NCBI GenBank assembly: GCA_030248295.1
Contig: JASANH010001374.1
Coordinates: forward strand, 372,001-436,000
Reading direction: 5' to 3'
Source of the DNA: Mesodorylaimus sp. YZB2_4
Lineage: Eukaryota; Nematoda; Enoplea; Dorylaimida; Dorylaimidae
DNA: 64,000 nucleotides
The notes beneath the pieces were generated by a model. The model made no database searches, had not been told where the DNA came from, and was given only the letters and a program-made list of their open reading frames with translations. Below are positions 1 through 10,444 of the stretch, one piece after another. Positions within the stretch are counted from its first letter, which is position 1. Every line of letters starts with the position of its first letter. The position numbers were made by a program, and so were the translations under genes.

Positions 1-3000
1 ATGGAATGGAAAGAAGAGAAAATGAATGAATTCGAATTTGAGAAATGTGGATCGAATTTGGGAAGAAATGGGGATTGCAACAAATCGATAAATGATCGAG
101 ATCCGATAAATATTTATAAAAGTTTATATTTGGGCAATGCGGAACAAGCAGGCGATTTGGAGACATTGAAACGTCATAATATAAAATATATTTTAAATGT
201 AACATCGGATTTACCGAATCGATTTGAAAATTATCAAGGATCGGAAAAAGACGATAGCTTTAAATATTTACGAATTCCAGTCGTCGATAATGTTTCGCAA
301 AATTTATTAGCCGATTTCCCAGTGGCTAATGAATTTATTGGTAAGTGAATTTTGGGGGAATCGTAGGCTGAAATGATGTTGGGGGGGGGGGGGGGGAAAA
401 AAGCGAATTTTTAAAGAGCGAGAAAATTCAAATAAAATGGCGGGAAAGTGAAATTATTCAAAAAATTCGAATTTTGACTTCTCGATTTTGAAACTGATTT
501 TGAAACTGGTTGATTTTGAAACTGGTTGAATTTTGAAACTGATTGATTTTGAAACTGATTGATTTTGAAACTGATTGATTTTGAAACTGATTGATTTTGA
601 AACTGATTGATTTTGAAACTGATTGATTTTGAAACTGATTGATTTTGAAACTGATTGATTTTGAAACTGATTGATTTTGAAACTGATTGATTTTGAAACT
701 GATTGATTTTGAAACTGATTGATTTTGAAACTGATTGATTTTGAAACTGATTGATTTTGAAACTGATTGATTTTGAAACTGATTGATTTTGAAACTGATT
801 GATTTTGAAACTGATTTTGAAACTGATTGATTTTGAAACTGATTGATTTTGAAACTGATTGATTTTGAAACTGATTGATTTTGAAACTGATTGATTTTGA
901 AACTGATTGATTTTGAAACTAATTGATTTTGAAACTGATTGATTTTGAAACTGATTGATTTTGAAACTGATTGATTTTGAAACTGATTGATTTTGAAACT
1001 GATTGATTTTGAAACTGATTGATTTTGAAACTGATTGATTTTGAAACTGATTGATTTTGAAACTGATTGATTTTGAAACTGATTGATTTTGAAACTGATT
1101 TTGAAACTGATTGATTTTGAAACTGATTGATTTTGAAACTGATTGATTTTGAAACTGATTGATTTTGAAACTGGTTGATATCAGTTTATGTTGGTCATTG
1201 GCAAGGAGGAACATTTGGGGCAGGGGCGACTTTGCATGGAGCCCCAACAGGATTCATAAAAGGCTGGAAAACCTGGAAAAGTCAGGGAATTTAAAATGCA
1301 CCTGGTAGTGGGAATTTTGGAGTTAAAACCATTAAAAAACTGAGCAATACTATGTTGAGATTTAAATTTCGAATCTCTCGTTTTTTTTTGTGTGCCTATT
1401 GATCATGCTGAAAAGGTCAGGGAATTCGAAATGGGCCTGGAAAATGAGAGTTTTTGAGTCAAAATCAGGGAAAACTGAGAAATTGCATGTTAAACTTTTT
1501 AAATTTCGAATCTCCCGCGTTTTTTATGTCCTTGTTGATCATGCTGCAAGTCAGGAAATCAGTTGAAATTAACTTAGTAGTTGCAGAACAATGTGAAAGA
1601 TAAAAATTTTGTCAGGAAAATAAGAGTTCTCTGGCTAAACCCATAGAAAACTGAGAAATTGCATGTTGAGAGTCAAAATTCGAATTTGCCGCTTTTTCGT
1701 TTTGCCTCTTGATCACGCTGAAAGTCAGGAAATCAGTTGAAATTGACTTTGGAAAATTAGGAATTAAGAAAATGATTTTCCCTAATTTCTCCAGGTTTTC
1801 CAACCAAAAATTTAACTTCTACCCCAATTTTTTTAGACACTCCTACGGCTACTAAATTAATTTCAGCATGATCACCGGTGCAAAGCAAAGGCGGGAAATT
1901 CGAATTTTGAATCTTGACATGCAATTTCTTAGTTTTTTATGGGTTTAGCCAGAAAATTCTTATTTTCAATGCTTTTTTCAGGTTTTTCATTCAAAACTTT
2001 GAATTTTTTTCAAATTGTTCTGCAACTACTAAGTTTTGTGAGGAGAACCTGGAAAAAGCATAAAAAATCAATATTTTCTGGCTAAACCCATAGAAAACTA
2101 AGAAATTACATGTTGAGAGTCAAAATTCGAATTTCTCGCCTTTTCCATGAGCCCATTGATCATGCTGAAAATCAGGAAATCAGCTGAAATTAATTTAGCA
2201 GTCGTAGGAGTGCCTGAAAAAATTAAGGAAGAGGTTCATTTTTTGTCTGTAAACATGGAGGATTTAGGGAAATTTATTTTACGAACCCTGGTCCTAGTTT
2301 TACCATAAATTTTGGGTGCCTGGGTTAAAAAATTTAATTGTTCTTTTTTATTTGTGCTGGCGAACATCGAAAAATTGCTGAGTGTAAAATTTTTTGATCA
2401 CTTTGGAAAAATTGCTATTGGGGATTGAAATCGAGCAATTTGAACGATTAGCCTGCGTGGGTCAAAGATTTTTTGGTGATGTGGTCAGCCAGTTTAGATA
2501 TCGCGCAAGGCTAGGGATTTTAGAGGAAGCTCCTCAAAAGTTTTAGTGATCGATTAATTAGTGTGATCGATCGATCAGCATAATCGATTTCTAAAATCGA
2601 TTTGTAATCGATCACAGTATCAACGTCTGAAATTATTGGTTATCTGATTGATCGATCGATCACAGTAATTGATCTCTAAAATGATTGGTTATTGTGATCG
2701 ATCACAAATCGATTTTAGAAATCAATTATGCTGATCGATCGATCAACTCACGATCAAACTTTCTCGAATCTTCACTAACACGAATCGATCTTGAGTGTCT
2801 GATAAGTATGAAATGGTTTTTTGTCCGTTTAGATGAGGCCATTGATAAGAATTACGGAGTGTTGGTTCATTGTTTGGCTGGTATAAGTCGCTCGGTGACA
2901 TTTACGTTGGCTTATTTGATGAAATCGAAATCGATCGTTTTGGACGAAGCGTATGACATTGTGAAAAAACGTAAACCAAATATTGAACCTAATTTGAATT

Positions 3001-3191
3001 TTATGCGTCAATTATACGATTATCAAGGCGTTTTATTAGGCAGGGAAGGTGGTGGCGATGTGACACCGGACAGTGCCGTGTCCTCGTTGTCCACTTCGTC
3101 CTCGTCGTCGGTCTGCGTCGATCCGATAATTGTGGCCAGTCATGGAGAAAAAGAGTCGTTGATTATGTCCGATTCTGATACGATTTCTTAA
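1..3191 (+). CDS. MKP-type dual-specificity phosphatase (DUSP6/7/9-like), 5' partial
   Basis: Removes phosphate from Thr and Tyr of MAP kinases; the MKP3 group acts mainly on cytoplasmic ERK. Exons are 1-340 and 2833-3191, giving 232 codons in this window. The donor GTAAGT at 341 and acceptor TTTAG at 2831 join in phase 1, creating the codon for D in FIDEA. The visible catalytic domain has the general-acid Asp in the loop VVDNVSQNL and the signature HCLAGISRS (Cys nucleophile, Arg phosphate binder), which matches DUSP6/7/9 best. The AYLMKSKS and NFMRQLYDY motifs follow. A Ser/Thr-rich tail of about 45 residues ends in a short acidic stretch. The rhodanese/KIM half expected in this family is not in the window, so the gene very likely begins upstream and the ATG at base 1 may be internal. 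Confidence 0.93.
482..1173 (+). repeat. 16-bp tandem repeat array (about 43 copies)
   Basis: The repeated unit is GATTGATTTTGAAACT. Several units are shortened to 12 bp by loss of one GATT, for example near 812 and 1094. The copies are almost identical, which implies recent expansion or homogenisation. The opposite strand reads as a long open frame of repeating [10 protein letters not shown] only because 16 is not a multiple of 3 and no frame of the unit contains a stop; it is not a gene. Confidence 0.97.
1240..2260. repeat. Dispersed AT-rich repeat, several copies in both orientations
   Basis: Near-copies of a unit containing TGATCATGCTGAAA, TCAGGAAATCAGTTGAAATT and GAGAAATTGCATGTTGAGAG recur around 1400, 1530, 1690 and 2100. 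A reverse-oriented copy lies at about 1860-2030. Related sequence appears at 6870-7120, 23560-23830 and 30700-30860. No coding capacity was seen. The mixed orientation suggests repeated insertion of one non-autonomous element. Confidence 0.7.
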
Positions 3192-4344
3192 GCAAAATTG
3201 GCATGCATCGAATCAGGTAAGGCGCTTGCGCTATGTTTTTTGTGGAAATATAAAATTGATTTTCTTGTAAATTTGTTTCGCATTTTGTAACTAGCTTTTA
3301 AATTTTTCCATGACTTTTTGTCGAGGCAGTATTGAATCGGATCGTGCTATAAAGAGCAATTTAGATGTGCTATAGTGCAGGTTTGTGTAAGACGAGTTCA
3401 GGGCTCGATCGGGCTGACGGCTAGTCTGGTCATTTTGTATATTTTATAATGCGATAATGATTATTTTCCAGTATTATATACGGCTGGTTTATAAAAATTT
3501 TTTGATAGAAATTTTGTAATTTGCTAGAAATTTTTTTGTTTGCCATAGAAATTTGTGTGGGTCGGTTTGACAAGCTCGTCTCTTGCCCGTTCGACTAAGG
3601 AGTGTAGGTGCCTTGCGATAATTTGGGTGGAGCATATTTGGTTTTTGCAATAGCTCATTGATTGACGAGTTGGCTTAGCTGGTGGCAGACATTCCTCGGC
3701 AAGTGCCAGCCTGTAGTTGCTAATCATGACAAGCTCGTTCCTACTCGAAAATGCTTTTATGACTCCCCGCGTTTTCTGCAATAATTGAATACCCAAATAT
3801 GGGAATGGCATTTATGTATTGCACTGGACTCTGTCGGCCAGTCGTCGACTTTGTATTGTTTTTAATCTTGTGAGCAATAAAGTGTTGACAGACACTTTAC
3901 TCGCACAACCCTGAACACAATGGCGCCCGCATCGAACCCAGACCTTAATTAAAGCGTATTCAATTAATGGAATGGATGCTAGAATGGCACGTCAAAAACG
4001 AAATATTCTAGAAATAACCGTACTCGCATCAGCACCCATCTTAGTGTACAAAAAATAAGAGATTTCCAGAAGAAGCACGCATAAAGCAATAGGCTTATAT
4101 ACCCACCATTGGTCCCCCCCAAGGGAGAATTATGAAAAATCAAACAAAAATATGCATGAAAACAAAAACCATTTACATAAACAAAGAAATACAAGTCATA
4201 GAAAACATTCCAGACGTCTATCCCATCAAAACAAGTGATTCTCAACTTTGCATAATACGACACTAGAATACCCCCCTCCCCCCCAATCAGAGCCACACCC
4301 TCACCCTCAGGCACCACATTCGAAAAAGCTCAAAACTTGTACCT
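3192..4344. other. 3' flank of the phosphatase and convergent spacer
   Basis: Spacer between the phosphatase stop and the stop of the minus-strand membrane protein. An AATAAA at 3876-3881 could end the phosphatase transcript with a 3' UTR of about 700 nt. No other supported feature was seen. Confidence 0.55.
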
Positions 4345-7300
4345 CTAGTACCAACGTTGATTTTTTGCCAAATCCGTTTGCGTCATTTCCATCGCCTCGC
4401 CCGTGGCTCGACTATTCCTCGAACTTCCTGCTTGCGTGGACGGCATGAAATGGTCGTCATTAGCACATCCGTTAAAAGTATTTAAGGGCGGAGGCGGTGG
4501 GACAGGAAACGAATTCGAACCATTCACGTCATAGGGTGTCAAATCGACGGGCAACGACACCCTTTGACCACGATCGTCCAATAACTGCGCAGGTGCCACG
4601 GCGACAGCCGCCCGTTTCTTTTCATCATTCGCATACGCGTCATTCTCAAAACACCATCCGTAGGCCTGCAAAATGAAAAAGAACCTCAAAAAAAACTTCC
4701 ACAATTGCTCATTTTGTTTCAGAAAAGAGCATTGACAGCTGACGAAGAAAGAGGCCTATTTTTCTACGACGGGTCCCCGGGGACTTTTTCCAACCTATTC
4801 TCCTTGCAGTCGACCATTTCGCTCAAGTTAAGTAATACGATCCTATTTCAAAACGCCCCCTCGCCTACTCGCATTTCACCCAGTCCATACCTGCTGTGTT
4901 CCAACACTGACATTCCTATCCTTCTTATTCACAATCCATTCGCCTTTCCGACTGCGACGACGTCGTTGTAACAGAACCAAAATCAATAAGCTCAACATGG
5001 CCACCAAACACACAGTCACCACCACCGCGATCAGACTCGTCGCAATGACCGGATTGTCCAACGGGTGCTCGTAGGGACGACGCCCCGACGGGGATGTCGA
5101 CTGCTTGTACACTTTGCTCGTCCCGTTCGCCGACAACTGCAACACAACATCCTCCAATGCCTCCACTATTTTACCCCTGCCGCAAGTAGTGGGGCCAGGC
5201 TGGTGCTGACACAGGACCCCAAAATCATGCCATACCTTATCCATAGCCAAGCTCTCGAGGGATAGCGAACACATATTTGACAATTATTTACCCAGGCGGG
5301 AGTCGAACCCTCCCCTGTAAGTGAGAGCCAGGCGCCTTAACCCGCTAGGCCATGACCCATGTGCTGATTTACTGTCATGCTCCCCCCTGCACCTGCAACA
5401 CAACTTTCCCCTGTTTAAGTAGTGGGGCCTGGCTGGTGCTGACTCAGGACCCCAAAATCATGCCATACCTAATCCATAGCCAAGCTCAGGAATAGCGCCT
5501 TTTGCATTATTTACCCAGGCGGGACAACCCCCCCAAAACCGCCCACCCCCACACCCAACCCCCCCCCCCCAACCACCCCCCATGGGACCTGGCTGGTGTT
5601 GCAACAAGACCCAAAATCCCAGGTGCTGACTACTGTCATGCTCATTCAAACCCTAAACACCAAACTGATCAATCAATTCCGACTAACATTCCAAGTCAAC
5701 AAAACTCACTCACCAAGGCTCCCATTTCTTCATCGAATCCATTCAAAAATTTTTTCAAATCTGCTCCGAATAGGGTCCCTAAAGTAAAAAAAATGTATCG
5801 CATTTCCTTCCCTGAGACCCCGGGACAGCGTTCGTTCGGGATCCCGGTTAGGATTGCCCCTCCCGAACCAGAAAAACAGGGTTCTCTGATTGTCTGCTTG
5901 CCTGATTTTAAATGCAATGATAAACACTGCACTCAAAATTATCCAAGAAAAGACACTTTTTGGCTGCTTACTCAGGTCATCTAAATAAGAGAAAATTGCA
6001 GAATTGAGTAATTTCTAATAAAACATTAAGGAATTACGTGATTGTACGTTTTTAAAGCAAAATTTTGCAGCGAAAAAGACATTATGTGAGTTTTTGAGCG
6101 GAAATCCGCGCAACTTGGTGAATTCTGATGAAGAATGACAAAATTAAGTGATTGTGCACCAAAAAAACAGCAAAATTTGTGGAATGCGCATCCGCACTTT
6201 CAAGTTCAGACGGTCGGCATTTTTGGTGGGGGGTTAAATCCCCCCCCCCCCCCCCCGTAGGGTCGGCCAGGACACTGAACCCTTCCTCTCACCCTCCCCC
6301 CACCTCAGGCCCAACAGGAAGAAAGAAAAAGAAGCAAGCAAAAGCGATCGAATTATATCTGGGCAGGACCAAGCTCTGGCCTCCAAGCACAGGCCAAGTG
6401 GCCAGCCAGCCTACAGTACTGGATGCAAACAGTCATACAACTCACTCGCTCGATTCGACCCAAAGCTGACTTGTCTCACACGCGATCAGATCAGACTTAG
6501 GCGATCTGATCTGATCTCTACCCCCTCCAGCCGACCTTGCCCATACGTGATCCATACCCCAGAATTATCCTGTTTCTTCACAAATTTCTTGAATCGGAAT
6601 CTCATCGCTTGAATGAATTCATTCAAAAATTTGACTCTTTATGTCTCTTTCTTTCCCCGACCACTCTCCCTATTCCCCTTCTACACCATGGGGGGACGCA
6701 GCATCCGAAACCTAGCGCTCGGCCAGAGTTGGGGGCCTAAAATTTTTTGGGGCCTTATAGAGGGGGGGGTCCAGGAAGCAAAAAAAAATTTTTACCAATG
6801 CGTTATAAACTTGTTTCATTAATAAGGCTCACACACGGCGCGTAAGATGATTTTTCCAGGCAAAAATTGAAATTTTCTTAATTTCCAAGTTTGAAACCTC
6901 GAAATGCAACCTCAAAGTTTTCCCTGCAAGATTATTTTTCCCCCTGATTTTCAAATGTTTTCTAGACAGAAATCAAAATTATCCTCGGGATTTTAACGAC
7001 TTGAACCCTGGAATGCAATTTTTTTAGTTTTTGCTGATTTTGGCGTAAAGACTCTCAATTTCCCTGATTTTCGCAGGTTTTTCGCACAGTTTCCAAAGTG
7101 TTCTTAAGGTTTTTAAACCGGAACCAACCCTGCTCAGCCTGAGCCCTGTGATCGTACTGCATTACGTTGCTTGCGCACACGGTTTGGAGGCAGCAATATT
7201 CAATCGACAGAGAAGGTCTCACGTTGCTTGCAGCGTCCCCGTTTTCTAGCAGGGGCACAAGTTTTAAGTCTGACAGTCTGGCCGGCACTGGAGTTCAGTC

Positions 7301-9993
7301 CTCTGTGATAATGTTGTTACAGCTACTTGAATATCGGTTATTCCGCGAAAGCAAAACTGTTGCATGTGTACCATGCTACCCCCCGACGCTCCGCTGGGGT
7401 ATACCACGCCCCGTCCGATAACTCGTGGTAACTCTGTTGCACAGAGAACAAAACTCAATGAGAGGCGTTTCGCGCAAACCCTTCACTGAGCTAGCCAAGT
7501 TTACCTCCCGACTGTCATAAGGTTCTTGCACCTGAGCATCAGTGGGCGCGGCAAATTTAAAAATATTTGATTATCAGCGAGCTGACTCCTATAAAGTTAT
7601 CGAGCAGCCTCTGTTCGCTGATTTTTCTTTACTTCGAGACTGTGACTTGTACTTTGTAGCTTGACACTGTATACTTGCACCCTTGGTCCAGAGGCGCGGC
7701 TGGGTCAGGATTGCGGTGGGGCTCACCAACTTTTGGCTCATCAAGGATGGAGGGGGGGGGCCGGGATTTTCTTAGCTTTTCCATAGGGGGGGTCACTAAT
7801 TTTTGGCTTGTCTAGAGGGGGGGGGGGTCAGACCCGTTTTTCAAAATTTTAACATTACAAAATTGACAATTTGTCTAGCGTAGAGGGGGGGGGGGTCACG
7901 GGGGCTACACCCCCCAAATTCGGATGCTGGGGGGACGTGCTTGTGGCCAGCAATCAATTAAAGCTGGACACTACAGTACCCCTGCCCAGTCCAATACCAC
8001 ACACTTACCATTGGGTCCGATGGCTAGCAGACTAAAAACCATATCCTCCCCAACCATAGCCGACTCGTCGACGAAAACCAACCGCAATTCGGCACAACTG
8101 CTGCTGCTAAAACGACACAAAAAAACCTACATTTCTTTCAAAATTTCAGAAAAAATATTTTGTGTTTTTTATGTTCAAAAAATACACTCAATTTTAAAGT
8201 ACACTGGTCACATTATTCGTGAGTTTAGACCATTTCACAGGGAAAGACAAAATTTGAATTTCCCGCTGCAAACCGCTTATGACAGTTTTACATTGATGAA
8301 ATGTGCTTACTTTAAATTTAAAGCCTTTGAGCGAGTAGCTTTGACATTTTTCCTGATTTATGGCTTTCATCTTTTTCAAGAAGCGGCCGGAATTTGTTGC
8401 TATTCTTCTTAAAAATGCTTTCAAATGCGGGACGCACTGCACGCAAACTTTGAAGCGATGAATTTTTCATCAAAGTAAAATTGTCATCAGCGGCTCGCAG
8501 CGGGAAATTCAAATTTAGCGTGAAAAAATCTATAGCGAGGCCCTTTTACTTACTTTTCAAGATCTTCAAAATGACGACATAATTTCTTCAAAATAAACGG
8601 ACACAATAATTGCGCACTTTCGCTTGTCCATTTCTAAAATGGGAAATATTTTTTAAACTCCATTGCCCTCTTTTATCGTGTAGCTTTTTCCACGAAGCTC
8701 GTCCTTAAACGACTAAGCCCGAAGAATCTGAATCCAATATTCCCGCGCAAAAGCGCACGCGTTCATTCAAAAGTGTTGTAATTTTATCCAAATTCCTATT
8801 GCAAAACGCGCCAATTTCAAATTTTGATCAACATACTTTAGAATTGATGACTCATTCAAAAAAATGTCAAGTTTGTCGAAGTGACCAACCCAACAGTCTG
8901 GCGTGGCACTTACGTGTTGAGAGGCTGGCAGGGCCAAATGGACGATGTTCTCGAGTTCGAAACCATTCAAACTATCGCTTGTTCGATAAATGCAACTGTT
9001 ATTGTCCGCCTAAAAACTAATTTTTTTAAATGGAAAGGAAAACTTATTTTAATTCAAAAATCATACATTCTCCGTCGCGTCATTTTCCATTTCCAAATCC
9101 CAATTCGGTTCGGTGATCGAAGTTGGAAAAACTGCCGTTTGGCTAGCGTTAATTGTTTGATATCGGAATTCATCGAGTGTAAAATTGACTGCAATCTTTA
9201 AAGTTTCATTCGAGAAATTAGCACGATGATCGAACCAAGGTGGAATCGGGAAATCGATCATATCAGTCGCATTTGTATCGTTCCGATTAAAAAAAAGTTT
9301 TGACCCCGCATCGGTTGAAGAATTGATAAATAAATCGATAAATATCGACTTATTCGAACGGGAAGAATTGATATTTCCAGTAAAATTCATCGATTCAAAC
9401 AATTCGAGCTCGCTGAAATTTGCCGGAATAATAAATCGCGTTTCATCCAATTTCGACGTGAAATTCGTATTATTAATCCAAATCGCATTTTCTATCGTCA
9501 AATTCAAACTGTTTTCGGAAGAATTGAAAATAAAAGCGGTTTTATTATGAATCGGCGTAAAACTTGTATTGAATTCGTTCGAAAAAAATTCGGTAGGCCT
9601 ATTTGTTGAATTCGAATCGATTTGGTTCGACGTTTGGGGAGCCATAGTGGTAACAGGTAAGGAGAAGTTTGGAGTTGCAGTGTGATTCATCGCATCGTAG
9701 ATCTTTTCGGTGACATCGGAAACCAACAAATTGACTATGGTTGCCAAAACTTGGATTGCCAACGGACTGGTCGACGACTCGATCGCACGTCTGGTGGAAA
9801 TCATTGTCGACGTCGATAGAAAACGATTATTCGACGAGGAAGAATCCGTTTTTACATCACTATCATCGTAAACGTAATCCTTCTCTTTACTTTCGTTCGG
9901 TTCCTCAGCCAAAGTGCGCGTAGTCGAGTGCAAAAGTGTCAAAATAAAAATAAATAAAATAACACCAAACAATTTTGAAAATGGCTGAAGCAT
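4345..9993 (-). CDS. Unrecognised type I membrane glycoprotein, 610 aa, 7 exons
   Basis: Not assigned to a family. Exons in transcript order: 9993-9067, 9009-8914, 8633-8554, 8106-8009, 5778-5714, 5136-4891, 4665-4345. All six introns are GT-AG and phases agree at each join (0, 0, 2, 1, 0, 0). The start has a signal peptide (MLQPFSKLFGVILFIFILTL). Exon 1 is Ser/Thr/Asn-rich with about 20 N-X-S/T sequons. Exons 2-5 encode a Cys-containing membrane-proximal region. Exon 6 holds one transmembrane helix (VIATSLIAVVVTVCLVAML) followed by RRRRSRK. The roughly 160-residue tail carries a poly-Pro stretch and YDVNG. Without splicing exon 1 would end at a stop at 9061; its donor there (AAT/GTATGA) is weak but opens the frame into an exon with strong signals. 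A mucin-like or adhesion role is only inference. Confidence 0.8.
5137..5404 (-). mobile_element. tRNA-Glu-like SINE with 12-bp target duplication
   Basis: The SINE body is 5149-5392. On the minus strand an A-box-like TGGCCTAGCGGG and a B-box GGTTCGACTCC are separated as in a tRNA gene. The intervening CTCTCAC resembles the anticodon arm of tRNA-Glu. A non-tRNA body follows with CTTGGCTATGGATAAGG and CAGCACCAGCC. Direct repeats CTGCAACACAAC at 5137-5148 and 5393-5404 flank it, as expected for a target-site duplication. The lower repeat is the 3' splice site of the transmembrane exon of the surrounding gene. Confidence 0.8.
5405..5525 (-). mobile_element. 5'-truncated SINE copy of the same family
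   Basis: This repeats the body of the neighbouring SINE (AGTAGTGGGGCCTGGCTGGT, then CCAAAATCATGCCATACC and CATAGCCAAGCTC on the plus strand) up to the end of the tRNA-like head (ACCCAGGCGGG). It then breaks into C-rich low-complexity sequence at 5525-5585. The A and B boxes are missing. Confidence 0.7.
6230..6545 (+). repeat. Dispersed repeat R1, copy 1
   Basis: About 320 bp shared with 29744-30110 (opposite orientation) and in part with 58620-58710. Landmarks are GGCCAGGACACTGAACCC, CAGGCCCAACAGGAAG, ATATCTGGGCAGGACCAAG and the palindromic GCGATCAGATCAGACTTAGGCGATC. It begins with a long poly-C run. Open frames inside it are repeat-derived and not genes. It lies in the large intron of the membrane glycoprotein. 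Confidence 0.8.
6690..7920 (+). repeat. Dispersed repeat R2, copy 1
   Basis: A long element shared with 13080-13790. Common landmarks in order are GGTCCAGGAAGCAAAAA, CAGGCAAAAATTGAAA, GCTCAGCCTGAGCC, ATAAGGTTCTTGCACCTGAG, GTCACTAATTTTTGG and a G-rich end. Only scattered short open frames are present. It sits in the 2.2 kb intron of the membrane glycoprotein gene. Confidence 0.75.
8215..8525. mobile_element. Foldback (MITE-like) element M2, copy 1
   Basis: The left part (AATTTGAATTTCCCGCTGC... TGACAGTTTTACATTGATG, from about 8250) and the right part (from about 8455) are imperfect inverted repeats of about 60 bp around a 150-bp core. A second copy with the same layout is at 14705-15040. It has no coding capacity. 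It lies in the intron between exons 3 and 4 of the membrane glycoprotein gene. Confidence 0.7.
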
Positions 9994-10444
9994 TTTGTAG
10001 AAAAACCTTATACTATTCTAATCCGCCTAATATATATTTTTTATAACTAACCAAAAAATGCGGCTACACCAACCCGTTCGATCGATTTCGAAAAATTTCT
10101 CGACGAAACGCCAACGAGGAAGAAAGAATGCAAAACGCGTAATTTTATGCGCGGTAAAGAAAAGTTCGAGGAAAAATGGCCAAATAATATTTTTTGGCCT
10201 CCCCTGTACACTTTGCAAAATATCTCACAATTTTTTAAAGAAAACGCAGTAATAAAGTCTTTTAAGCATAAAATTTTGCATACATGTGACAATCATGTAA
10301 TTTTCTAGCCTCATCTGAAACTATATTTCACCACGCACCATCTCGTTGCTTCTCGATATTCTTCGATGGATTTGATTTCGTTTGATCAACTTGGATCGGA
10401 ATTAAATTTTTAATTTTCATTTGTAATCGAAGTATTTATTCAAT
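9994..10444. promoter_or_regulatory. Bidirectional promoter region
   Basis: About 450 bp lies between the start codons of two divergent genes, so it should hold promoters for both. A half-copy of the TCTGAAACTATAT repeat occurs at about 10314-10330. No clear TATA box or motif pair can be assigned by eye. Confidence 0.5.

Larger units (their letters stand above)
341..2832 (+). other. Repeat-filled 2.5 kb intron of the phosphatase gene
   Basis: This intron separates the two catalytic-domain exons. It contains a poly-G run at about 380-396, the 16-bp tandem array at 482-1173, several copies of a dispersed AT-rich repeat in both orientations at 1240-2260, and a GATC/ATCGAT-rich stretch at 2556-2756. 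No exon-like open frame with splice sites was seen. Confidence 0.85.

Noticed and set aside
411..1247. 278-codon minus-strand open frame of repeating Gln/Asn/Ser/Phe/Lys residues
   Set aside because: It is the translation of the 16-bp tandem array in an intron; a stop-free repeat unit explains it fully.
6152..6469. Pro-rich open frame ending near SGPTGRKKKKQAKAIELYL
   Set aside because: The same peptide words appear in reverse-oriented repeat copies at 29889-30140 and near 58640, so the frame belongs to dispersed repeat R1.
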